From NCBI GenBank assembly GCA_942486035.1, contig CALNXK010000082.1, positions 891,001 to 955,000 of the forward strand: 64,000 bases of DNA. Direction: 5' to 3'. The first letter of the stretch is position 1. Each line of letters starts with the position of its first letter. Of this stretch, positions 39,501 through 46,300 are shown in pieces. Under the pieces are notes generated by a model. The model did not search any database. It was not told where the DNA came from and worked only from the letters and a program-made list of their open reading frames with translations. Source of the stretch: Porites lobata. Taxonomy: Eukaryota > Cnidaria > Anthozoa > Scleractinia > Poritidae. The position numbers and the translations under genes were made by a program.

Positions 39501-40512
39501 ACAAAAAAAAGCAAAACAGAGGGCAGAGAAGCGTTCGTCTTAGCTGCAGCCTTCCCAAATTGCCACGTTGACTTTTTCATCTCTCAAGTGTACAACTTTG
39601 ATTTAAATTCATACCATTCAGCTGACTATTGCTTCAATAAATTGCTGAAATTTACGTAACAATATCTCCGTTGTGTGACCAGCATTGCTGTGTTGAAGGC
39701 CGGAAAAGAAACTTCGCTCAACAGCTCTCAGTGAGTTTTCACTCTAAATAAGCGCTTGGAACGACTACGAAAAATGGGGACTGTGAACAGTCTAAATAAC
39801 ACTAAGGTTACTTATTACAATCGACACCACACTGACCTTGAATAGACCCCTTGTCTTTGGTTGGTTTGGGTTTACTCTTCGACTTCTTAGCTGAAGCCGC
39901 TGTTTCATTGCTGTCAGGAAGTTTCTGCTCTTCGATTTCGAGTTCCTCGAACTTGCCTGGCTCGTTTTCCAAAGTTGAAGCGGAATCGAGTTGAGCTACA
40001 ACCTCTTCCACATCCTCACGTGGCTTGTCGAAACTTACATGGGGTTCACTCACGGAACTTTTCTCCTCTTTCAGGGCAGCTTTTTTCGACTTCTTTTTCC
40101 CTGGTCGCTCTTTCACAATCCCAGTGCTCGGTTTTTCTTCCGCTAAGGGTACCTTCTCGTCATCCGGTGGGTCAGCTTCCATAAAATATTTTCCGGATGG
40201 AGAAAAACCCGACTCGTCTTCCTCGACATGGCTTGTCTCGATCGTTTCTTCGACCAAAGGCTCTGAAACTTCATCCATGACTTCCCCATCGTCTGAGTAT
40301 TTCTTCTTTCCCTTGCTGAACTTCTTGCGAGGTTTGGCGGATTTTACAGCAGCAGAACGTACAAGATACGCCTCTTGTTCAGAACGCTGGGCTGCTAGAA
40401 CATCTTCAAATTTCTCCTCACGGGATGTAAAGAGAAGTAACAGAAGTGCAGAGAGTACAACGGCTACCACCACAGCAATTATTGCCAGGGTTATTGGATC
40501 GAGAGGCTGCAT
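16385..40512 (-). CDS. KTN1: Kinectin / p180-like ER coiled-coil protein, 27 exons
   Basis: Kinectin and its relative RRBP1 are ER membrane proteins with long cytosolic coiled coils, linked to kinesin or ribosome binding. ATG at 40510-40512 (MQPLDPITL) opens exon 1 (39837-40512). Then 36784-36905, 35472-35544, 33781-33826, 32831-32903, 31730-31876, 30925-30968, 30195-30363, 29270-29587, 28185-28268, 28044-28087, 27545-27656, 25811-25906, 25357-25394, 24383-24494, 22850-22945, 22077-22121, 21928-21975, 21340-21405, 20889-20984, 20050-20142, 18876-19349, 18086-18166, 17024-17059, 16861-16899, 16684-16779, 16385-16438. Phases agree at every junction: 1126 codons with no stop. Family markers are the anchor followed by EEKFEDVLAAQRSEQ, ELREKNWKAMDALSE, YKSWLEEFEKQA, LTAECAHYKVTLQET and a tryptophan-containing coil (MDNWQKIVERTQ). 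The last exon ends phase 0 before GTAAGTCAGT and joins the annexin exon at 13684. KTN1 rather than RRBP1 is a judgement; there is no p180 decapeptide array. Confidence 0.87.
17305..17642. mobile_element. Copy of the 1163-1808 MITE family in kinectin intron
   Basis: GAGAACGGCAAAAAAGCGAT, CCTAATTTCACGTTTTATGG and TTGTGAACTTAGATACA occur in the same order as in the 1163-1808 element. It ends with GTTGCTTGAACTTTCTC, an eroded end. It lacks the nested palindrome seen there. Confidence 0.65.
18350..18420. repeat. ATT-rich simple repeat
   Basis: Imperfect (ATT)n microsatellite in the intron 18167-18875; it includes TTTATT, read as AATAAA on the minus strand, which could serve the alternative kinectin end. 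Confidence 0.6.
18663..19349 (-). CDS. KTN1: Kinectin exon 22 with alternative read-through 3' end
   Basis: The constitutive part, 18876-19349, is 158 codons of heptad-rich coil (for example LEKELEVLRAQKKELAETKS) entering after TTTTTAG. At 18874-18875 there is a weak donor (CAG|GTTTGT, phase 0) leading to the exon at 18086-18166. If that donor is not used the frame stays open for 70 codons to TAA at 18663-18665. This tail has mixed composition, including MHELESWKSFLLMQYQKL and ending VAVVESPGV, unlike the AT-rich intron around it. An AATAAA on the minus strand lies in the T-rich stretch near 18388-18393. The result would be a 1094-residue kinectin without the annexin. Which end is used cannot be told from sequence alone. 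Confidence 0.5.
   Translation of the reverse strand, partial: ANDRISSLEEDLQKAKGSAASQSEMVASLEERLEQAKAAENEAKERFTELQEQLKKSTVSEEDANKIKELEKELEVLRAQKKELAETKSKLELTEKDMLTCKKQLENAAKELADRDSELAASTTELAKVQGAEEELKKKVASLEEALTKANNDLGKSQVCGQEYKNYKNLMHELESWKSFLLMQYQKLQSHVPMINIDSFKIEIGDQFNEHKLNYHFPKVAVVESPGV
19628..19738. mobile_element. Near-perfect palindromic MITE, copy 1
   Basis: The arms of about 40 bases include CCTACCCCTCCCCTAAGCCA on the left and TGGCTTAGGGGAGGGGTAGG on the right, bounded by TTTCTGG and CCAGAAA. A close copy is at 30.74-30.86 kb. Confidence 0.85.
20441..20515. mobile_element. Small AGCCTGC / GCAGGCT-type element
   Basis: AGCCTGCATAGCGGGCGC at the left and GCCTGCAACACAGGCT at the right. 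Weak terminal repeats; probably a deleted MITE in the kinectin intron. Confidence 0.35.
21485..21525. repeat. (TTA)n microsatellite
   Basis: About 13 uninterrupted TTA/TAT units in the intron 21406-21927. Confidence 0.9.
22850..24494 (-). CDS. KTN1: Kinectin NWKAM module, copy 2 (exons 15 and 16)
   Basis: Exon 24383-24494 (112 nt) ends QQQKEKNN and exon 22850-22945 (96 nt) encodes ELREKNWKAMDALSEMEKN. Sizes, phases and key residues match copy 1: EKD/KED near the start, KNN at the junction, then ELRxKNWKAM. Copy 2 is the one followed by YKSWLEEFEKQA and LTAECAHYK, the order seen in vertebrate kinectin, so it is probably the ancestral position. Confidence 0.8.
23336..24042. mobile_element. Composite MITE with pogo-like TACAGTC ends
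   Basis: It starts TACAGTCAAACCAGGTCAAG and ends CTTGACCTGGTTTGACTGTA, a perfect 20-base terminal match. Arms extend with GAATTCATTAATG and TTGATTCAATAATCCATTCA. The core holds TGCGTTTTTCATTGCC and TTTTCTAAGAGGTC, matching the palindrome nested at 1442-1722, so one element has landed in another. TACAGT ends recall pogo/Tigger DNA transposons. Intron 22946-24382. Confidence 0.8.
24508..24720 (-). pseudogene. Decayed tandem copy of kinectin exon 15
   Basis: This stretch repeats 24223-24500: AACAAGGTTGAAACCATCTT, CATTAAAGAACACTAA, TTTTGGCATAAAGGCA and the exon body with its TTTCAG acceptor recur in the same order. The exon copy (about 24613-24704) has several small deletions, has lost the sequence corresponding to the donor and carries an in-frame TGA soon after the acceptor. 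It is a dead exon left by a local tandem duplication inside the intron. Confidence 0.75.
25811..27656 (-). CDS. KTN1: Kinectin NWKAM module, copy 1 (exons 12 and 13)
   Basis: Exon 27545-27656 (112 nt, entering after two bases of a codon and leaving at phase 0) is a coil ending LLDEQKNKNN. The next exon, 25811-25906 (96 nt), encodes ELRQKNWKAMEALSEAEKSA. Vertebrate kinectin and RRBP1, as I recall them, have one such LRxKNWxAMEAL segment. The same pair of exon sizes and phases recurs downstream as copy 2, so this is one half of an internal exon duplication. Confidence 0.8.
26856..27150. mobile_element. MITE with TAGCCTGAGAAACAG ends
   Basis: Left TAGCCTGAGAAACAG and CACCACTGGTTCCC; right GGGGAAACCAATGGTTGAG and GCTGTTTTCTCCGG. 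The centre has CACTACCCAGATCTGGGTAG flanked by mirrored CTGATTGG / CCAATCAG. It is in the intron between the two NWKAM modules' exons 12 and 13. Confidence 0.75.
28800..29165. mobile_element. Repeat shared with 51.60-51.95 kb
   Basis: AGATGATTATAGCCAACTCA on the minus strand, GGCTAAGCCAATCAGAGC and AAAACAATTATTATTCC resemble 51.60-51.95 kb (ATGATAGCCAACTCAGTGC, TTCTAGGGCTGTGATTGGC). Family not identified. Intron 28269-29269. Confidence 0.5.
30615..30710. repeat. Fragment of the 26.9 kb MITE family
   Basis: CAGCCTGAGTAGACATGTCC, CAACCACTGGTTTTCTTGTG and AAATGATGGCT match one end of the 26856-27150 element. Only one end is present. Confidence 0.5.
30738..30857. mobile_element. Near-perfect palindromic MITE, copy 2
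   Basis: Same 40-base arms as 19628-19738 (CCTACCCCTCCCCTAAGCCA and its complement), with a slightly different spacer. Flanks differ. In the intron 30364-30924 of kinectin. Confidence 0.85.
31395..31685. mobile_element. MITE with CTGTATTTACTTGAATA ends
   Basis: CTGTATTTACTTGAATAGGC on the left is mirrored by TTATTCAAGTAAATACAG on the right; interior blocks such as CTTGAATAAGCGCCACACTT echo the ends. Intron 30969-31729. Confidence 0.7.
32090..32455 (-). mobile_element. tRNA-derived SINE interrupted by a MITE
   Basis: On the minus strand the head at 32395-32455 reads GTGTGGCCAAGCGGTTAACA and GGCTTCAAGCC, like a tRNA with a SINE body ending near CCTGTGATGGACTAGCATCC. Within it, about 32224-32373, is a palindromic insert with CCAGTTGCTCAAAAGATGGA on the left and CCACCTTTTTGAACAACTTG on the right. 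An older pogo-like end (TTTTACAGTGAAACCTC) lies just before, at 31903. Confidence 0.65.
32634..32780. mobile_element. MITE with GCAAAGAAAGT ends, copy 1 (truncated)
   Basis: GCAAAGAAAGTAGTGTCC and GGGCTAGTAGATTTTG at the left; GCTGTAAAACTGGTTTTCTT and TGCACC at the right. Matches 37025-37255, shortened in the middle. It abuts the exon at 32831-32903. Confidence 0.65.
33286..33620. repeat. CAACATTGTTGG-rich palindromic repeat
   Basis: CAACATTGTTGG and CCAACAACTCCCAACATT recur in both orientations about six times, with outer ends GCGCAAATGGATGCAACATT and GTTGCATCCATTTGCAC. MITE-like. Confidence 0.65.
34110..34725. mobile_element. Long foldback element in kinectin intron
   Basis: Two arms of about 300 bases mirror each other: TTGCATGACTTGATCGCGTG and AGTAGCGATTGCAACTGCCG on the left against CACATGATCAAGTCATGCAA and TTGCAATCGCTACTTTTGAG on the right, with TGGATGGCAAAAGTTG-type pairing inward. 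No coding. The same family lies in the kelch A intron. Confidence 0.85.
35545..36089. other. Intron stretch, nothing recognised
   Basis: AT-rich kinectin intron between the exon at 35472-35544 and the next repeat. No motif, exon or palindrome stands out. Confidence 0.5.
36090..36339. mobile_element. Pogo-like MITE
   Basis: TACAGTCGAACCACGC at the left and GTGGAGTTTGACTGTA at the right, with repeated CAGACAC-type blocks inside (CACTTAATACAGACACCTC). Related fragments are at 14.77, 41.29 and 58.58 kb. Confidence 0.7.
37025..37258. mobile_element. MITE with GCAAAGAAAGT ends, copy 2
   Basis: GTGCAAAGAAAGTCGTGTCC at the left is mirrored by AAACTAACTTTCTTTGCAC at the right. A 95-codon open frame across it is an artefact. 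Intron 36906-39836; followed by a dispersed repeat (GGAAACTTGACCAAGTTCAC) to about 37.4 kb. Confidence 0.7.
38199..38708. mobile_element. Long palindromic MITE
   Basis: Left AATAGACCTTGTCAAAGTTT, GATGTCATCTTGACAAG and GAGAATCTAATGTCGAATAA; right TTCAACATTAGATTCTCATA, CGTCAAGATGGCGTC and GTAAGGTCTATGT. Arms of roughly 180 bases. In the first kinectin intron; the rest, 38709-39836, holds nothing recognised. Confidence 0.7.
39837..40512 (-). CDS. KTN1: Kinectin exon 1: ER signal-anchor and charged linker
   Basis: This exon encodes residues 1-225 of the kinectin-like protein. Residues 7-28 are an unbroken hydrophobic stretch (ITLAIIAVVVAVVLSALLLL and onward), a single N-terminal anchor. KFEDVLAAQRSEQEAYLV follows, equivalent to the juxtamembrane segment of vertebrate kinectin, then a lysine-rich patch (KPRKKFSKGKKK). 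The remainder is acidic and lysine-rich low-complexity sequence such as EEVVAQLDS and KKSKSKPKPTKDKG, consistent with a cytosolic linker. An upstream in-frame ATG at 40585-40587 would add 25 residues before the anchor; I prefer 40512 because it puts the hydrophobic segment at the N-terminus as in the family. Donor GTCAGT follows at 39831-39836. The same DNA has a 213-codon open frame on the plus strand, which is a shadow. Confidence 0.88.
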
Positions 40513-41290
40513 CGTGAAGCTCAAAAGAGCGTTACAGCGAGGGGAAAATGCAGTCGGCTCACAGTTGTTGTTCTTTTTCGCACTCAAAAGTCGCCGGCCT
40601 CCCAGACTAGAGGAAAATTGTGAGAGGAAAGTTCATACCAACTTTCGAACATGCGCACAATATTGATGTACATGTGAAAAAGGAATTGACCAATCGACAT
40701 TCAGCACGCTGCCGGAAGTACGTAGCAATCAGCTGTTATTACAGTTCTGGAACAGGTCTGTATCCACGACAACTCTTTCCTGGCGTACAAATTCACTAGA
40801 AAAACGAAATAAATGATCTCCTGTGATATTGTTTCCACTCGAGAAAGCGATAATACCTCAACAGCTGAGAAATCAGAGACCGCAAACTACAGTCAATGGG
40901 TTGGTTTCAGACTGATAAATTTCAAAGATTTGAAAAGGAGGGGAAGAAAATGTATATTTACCGGCTCGGCCCACATTCACGGAGTGGTAATGAAGACTTT
41001 AAAACCTTGATCCAGATTAGCAATTTGTCGATCATATTATAAATGTGAACCTGATACATGAAAAATGTTAAAATCATATCGAGTGGTTTTACGTTACAGA
41101 TCGGGAGGGAATTTGATATTCTCAGTCTGTTTTTAATTCTGAGTCGCCAAAAATGCATGATTATTTACGGAGGTCAAATTCCAGAAAGTTTTGCAAAATC
41201 AAAGGGCGTCTGGTTCGAACGAGGCTCAAAATATTTATATCATATGGAAAAGTTCACCCAATATTCAAAAAAAAAATTTTACTTCAACTT
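40513..41290 (-). promoter_or_regulatory. 5' flank of the kinectin gene
   Basis: Upstream of the start codon on the minus strand there is no clear TATA box, CpG island or other gene. A promoter must lie in or beyond this stretch, but no element can be pinned down by eye. Confidence 0.25.
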
Positions 41291-41293
41291 TAT

Positions 41294-41431
41294 TACAGTC
41301 TAACCTCTCCTTACAGACACCTCTATAATGCCAAAAATCATACATTCCCTACCTCTACAATACGGACACCTCTGTGAAGCGGACACTTGGTTCTGTCCCT
41401 TTGGTGTCCGAATTAAAGAGGTTTGACTGTA
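41294..41431. mobile_element. Short pogo-like MITE
   Basis: TACAGTCTAACCTCTCC at the left and GAGGTTTGACTGTA at the right, with GGACACCTCTGTGAAGCGGA inside. Confidence 0.7.
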
Positions 41432-41599
41432 TCAACTTTCCTGCTCAACCCGTACGAATCCCGCTTATACCGGAGCTAGGTGTCGCGGAGAGCGGAAGCT
41501 TCTGATCAGCCGCCAGTCTAAAGGCTGTGAAGAAGGGGCTGTGTTGTATGCCCTAAGGCTGTCTTTGAAGCCCTTAATGCAAGTCTTACGCCAGGGGGG

Positions 41600-41990
41600 A
41601 CTCCCTGTAGTCGTTTATATAGGGAGGCTCCGCCCGAAAGGGGTACCTTTTACAGCCTTCAGGTATATGAAAGGGCAGGGACTTCATTGGTTAAAGTATA
41701 TAACAAGGTAAGAAAATCTGTCATTTTGGTCTGTAAAAGGACCTAAACGGGCTAATCGACGCATTTCGTGGATGTAAAAGAGACAACAATTCTTCCTGAT
41801 TTCTAATGATCAATTCATATTATATAGACGGTGCATTTACAGCAGTTAGAAGAATTGCAGTCTTCTAAACGAGGTATGTTAAAGAGGTACCATCTTTTAA
41901 TAGAAGATATTTCAAAAGGGGTACCTTTTCCGTCAAAAGTGGTATGTATAAGGGTAAGGGGTTGGACCTCGGGGCAGAGCCTCCCTGTAT
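41600..41990. mobile_element. MITE-like element with GGAGGCTCCGCCC ends
   Basis: TATAGGGAGGCTCCGCCC and AAAGGGGTACCTTTTACAG on the left are mirrored by AAAAGGGGTACCTTTTCCG and GGGGCAGAGCCTCCCTGTAT on the right. GGTACC-centred palindromes recur inside. Confidence 0.6.
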
Positions 41991-42189
41991 GAAATTTCCT
42001 TGAGTTACCCTCACCCGGTTGTCTTCCGTTGAAGTCCACTCGCTTTATAGCCTGACATCAATGTGTCTACTGGTGTTGTATGCTTGCTGTGCGAGCTGGT
42101 TGTTTTCCGTTCTCGTCATATGCCGAACCATTTCATTCTCTGTTTGTTTACCGGTATATGGTGTTGTGCCACCAATCCTACCATTTCTC

Positions 42190-42320
42190 TCAGGGTGGCA
42201 AAGGTAAGGGGGCGGGTACCTATCGCGCATCACACCTAATTTTTTAAAGCCATCACGCGTCATGCCAAGAAAAAGAATAACCATCGCGCACCAGGCTAAT
42301 CCACCACGCGTCACGGAAAA
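42190..42320. repeat. CACGCGTCA repeat
   Basis: ATCGCGCATCACACC, ATCACGCGTCATGCC, ATCGCGCACCAGGC and CCACGCGTCACGG are four imperfect copies of a unit of about 30 bases. Confidence 0.5.
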
Positions 42321-44103
42321 CCCTTTTGCCAACCTCTTCTCTGATCTCCTCATTTCTGATCTTGTCCTGCCGCGTCTTGTTTGTGGCCTTGAGCGGCAAA
42401 CATCTCATTTCGTTGGTGGTGATCGAGTGCTCTATCCGTTTTCTGAGTGACGACCTTTTATAAGGCCCCGAAAGCATGTTACTCGCGCGTGCTTGAGGCA
42501 ATTTAAACATTATTAAAGATGGGTCGTAGCAGGAGCCGCGTAGCTACAGGCCGGGCTGTACTGAGCTATTTCGGATGGGCTGTCTGTGTCTTGGGACTCT
42601 CTTGGTCTTCTCGTGAAATTGCAGTAAAAAACACCTCTTAGCTTCATTTAGAGATCGCGATCGCCATCGAAATCTAAAGAGTTCATCTAAATTCAGCGGC
42701 GGGGGAGGGAGGGGGGGTGGGGGTGTCGGGAATCACCAGATGGATTTTAATTGCAAAGCCAACTGAGGTAAATGTCGTTTATACAAAGACAGACTGCTTG
42801 CTCTAGACTCACATGCTACCTGTTACGTACGACAGGGAAATCATATCCTTGTCTAAGTTCCTACAGTATGGTTGCATTGACATCGATGTTCGGAATTGTG
42901 TAACCTTTCAACACTCAAGAGCGCGTCGCTTTGCGCTCGCACTGGGCGTAACTAGCTGTACAACGCACGTCCTTACCTGAAAAAAAAAATTGATCGATAA
43001 AAACAAACATGATGAAAAAAAAACGAGCCAGAATCGAATAGAGGGTAAATAAGAAATCGCTGAAAACGGTGCAATTGCCCATGAATATTTAGTTTTTTTC
43101 AGATAACTTTTCTGTGAAACAGCCGCAGACCTTAAAATCCTATTACGTGCAAAATTTGCAGCCTGCATGCAGCTGATGCCATCTGTTTCCCGGACAAGCT
43201 GTGGACGCCGGCTTGCAGGCAACGAAACTTGCTCCTAACGCTTGCAAATTCTATGTAGGGAGTTAGTCTGATGGCGGGGGAGCTCAGAGCCCGCCACTCC
43301 AGTCTCTGCTTGAGGAGGAGTGACAGGCGCGCCCGTGCAGGCTCACGGGAAGGACCGAGAGAGCTGAGCATGCAGCCGCTGAATAAAGAGGTCATGAGTT
43401 TGAAGTCATCCGCCCACCCGGGACTCGGTGTTTTCCTTTGTTAGTGTTTTTTTTGGTTTCAGTTTGGCATGGCTGTCATGAAAAAAAAAAAAAAAAAACC
43501 TTGACATAATTTCTTGTTCTTCTACATTATCAAACATTTGCGCCATAAAATATTTAAATGTCGACAGGCCTTTAAACCACGTCGTTTCAGGGGCGTAGTA
43601 ACCTGTACGCGAATTTGCCCATACCTGAAAAAATGTCAAAGATAAATAACAACAAAAACAAAAACGAAAGACATAGCCGAAAAAGATATACTTAACAGAG
43701 AGGAAGTAAGAAATTAAAACGGAACACCTGCGAAACTCCTCATTTCGCCTAAGTCCAATTGCTTTTAGTGTTGGTACTTTAAAACCCGCCTGTTCCCCCA
43801 AGACGATTCACTGCTCCCACTACTTTTATAGCCGAAAATTAACTGATTTACTCAGTGGAATATAAAATAACCTTCTTAAAATTGTGGCCAATGTAAAAAA
43901 TTTCACAGAAAATTACAGATAAACAGGAGACATCACTGTTTACAAACAATGTTTTGTTATTCAAAATTGGAACGACTGAAACAAAAGAAGACTTTTTTTT
44001 TGCAAGAACCGATGCACTTCTGGTTGATACATTGATATAAAAAGGAGATGACAGGGTGAGTATCGCTATAGCAACATGCAAACTATAGGATTTTGTTCAC
44101 AGT
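42321..44103. other. Intergenic, no gene recognised
   Basis: Contains a G-rich run near 42.71 kb, a poly-A run near 43.48 kb and several short open frames, none with family motifs or splice context. I find nothing to support a gene. Confidence 0.45.
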
Positions 44104-44288
44104 AAGGGCCTGTTTACATGGAGGTGGGGGACCCCAGGAAGGTGAGGTAACCTTCTTAGATGGGGTAACCCGCCTGTCCATTTAATCTCTCATTTTCATT
44201 TGATCACGTTTACATGATAGGTGGGGTGACCCGCCACATGTCACCTCACTTACCTGGGGTCCCCCACCTCCTTGTAAACAGGCCGTAT
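44104..44288. mobile_element. MITE with GGCCTGTTTACA ends
   Basis: GGGCCTGTTTACATGGAGGT and GGGGGACCCCAGG at the left; CCTGGGGTCCCCCACCTCC and TTGTAAACAGGCC at the right. Internal CGTTTACATGATAGGTGGGG echoes the end. Confidence 0.8.
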
Positions 44289-46300
44289 TAGAGACAATTC
44301 ATCCTGCCATGGTCATGGAGTGAGATTGGAATAATGGCGAAGACTTCTTGGACTGTTACAGGAGCCAATAGCTGACCAAGGTGCCCCCAGTAAAGATCCC
44401 AGAAGTCTTTGTGAAGCTAACTCAGCTAAGTTTCCTTCTCGTTTTTGAAGGTCAAATTAGCCTGGGAACATTTTGACTTTTATTTTGAACAATAGAAGGC
44501 ATGGATGGAGGAACAGAATTGAAGATATAAAAAGATTGCATGTGGGTATTTTCGAAACTGTTCTGCGTAACAGTTTTCAAAGATTGCTGTTGTCCCTAAT
44601 TTTGTATTAAAACACTCATGACACATATTTGTTTGTCACTAACATGTCATTTAGAAGTAGGATTTTTTCTCTTTATGACAATTTTCAAATGAAGTATTTG
44701 AATACTTAACATGGAATGGACGAGACTACCACAACACTTAAAACTTCATATCATGTAATAAAAGACTCTTAAAAACAGAGTATTTACTTTAAAACTTCAC
44801 TGCATCCTTTTGAATTTCTCACTGCTATTTCTAAATATAACATTTTAAAAATTATAACTCTATATATCATAGGTGTTACTTTCTCCATTGATAATTTTTC
44901 AACATATAAAATCATCAAACATGAATGTAAAAGTTATTTACCTGAAGTAACGCTCAACAAACTAATTACCTTACTAACCCTAATTTTTAAATTAAAATAA
45001 TCACAAATAGTAGTAAGTAGTAGTAATAGAAAGCAGCATAACATTGTCTAACTATTTCATAAATCCTTACTAGTTGTATGGTTAATTTTTTATCTCAGGA
45101 AATTTTTATTTTTATTTCGTTTCAACTTCATTAGCATACATCACCATGCCCAAAAACAAAAGAAAAACAAAAATTATCTGAGATAAAAAAATAACTACAA
45201 CATATAACTCAATGGTAAACAGAAATTTCACTTAAAACCTTAGACATTCAACTGCTTCAGAATTAAAGCCTTAAATTGGTCTGAAACCTGCACGATCACC
45301 TCTACTTTGTGTGTTCAGATTTCCCTGACAGCTACTTTGACAGCTTAGTCGGAAGCTATGCAAGGATATTTTTGTGCTACAATTGGAAACAAAAGAATTA
45401 TTGTAGGGACAATGATATGGTTTTTTTTTTTTTGACACATACCCTGACCTGCAGGACAATATTTCCAGAGGCAGTGCGGAAGGGACAGCAAACCAAGGGA
45501 ATGTCCTTCAGAGTAATGTGCCTAAACCATTACTTTTGTCACCAGCTGTAGGAGGCACCACTCGTACCCTCTAACCTCCACAAGTGACCATAACTGAACT
45601 TCTCCTTACAATATCAGTCAATAGCAACATTTAAAGTTACTGACAGTTCTATATGGTGGAGTTTCTTTCACTGGAACACCCATATCTTCACTGTATTGCT
45701 TGAGTGCATTCTAATGGCACTTTCAGAACTATTACATTGCTCAGAAAACTTATACTAGCACACTACCTAAAGCATCAGTGTCAAATGAAGACTACTTCCT
45801 TATAAAGCGTTTTCACAGACATCACAACGGCCATATTGGCGTTCCATAACAACGAAACGGTGGCCATGTTGGCGTTCTAAACTAATCCTGTGGGAGTTGA
45901 ACTCTTTTCTTATGCAAAAACTTTCATTGTTCCAATAAATTAGCATAGATGCTGGCCACATGAGTGAAAATATTTAACTGGTAAACTTTAAGATTTACAA
46001 ATGAAATGCTTGATTGAGGCACATTTAAAACCTCCCCAAGCAAATAAAACATGGCACTTCAAGTCCTCCAAATTAAGGGAAGCATTTAACCTGTAGGTCC
46101 CAAGAGTTAAAATGGAACAACAACTTTCTTCTAAGAATTTCAATAAACAAGGAAAAAAGGTAAAGAGAATTTATCAAATGATCCCAAAGGGAAAATATTT
46201 GGATCTTTTATCAAATTCTCTCAACTTATGCACTGAGGATATATGGAGATCAGTCAGGAGAATTTGTATGAGGATATTAGGACTTAAAAAGTTAAACTGT

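Noticed and set aside
40025..40666. 213-codon plus-strand open frame over the kinectin first exon
   Set aside because: It is the antisense shadow of exon 1; the minus strand encodes the recognisable anchor and linker and splices properly.
43132..43801. Cluster of short minus-strand open frames suggesting a gene between kinectin and kelch A
   Set aside because: No conserved motif, no compatible splice sites joining them, and long homopolymer runs within.
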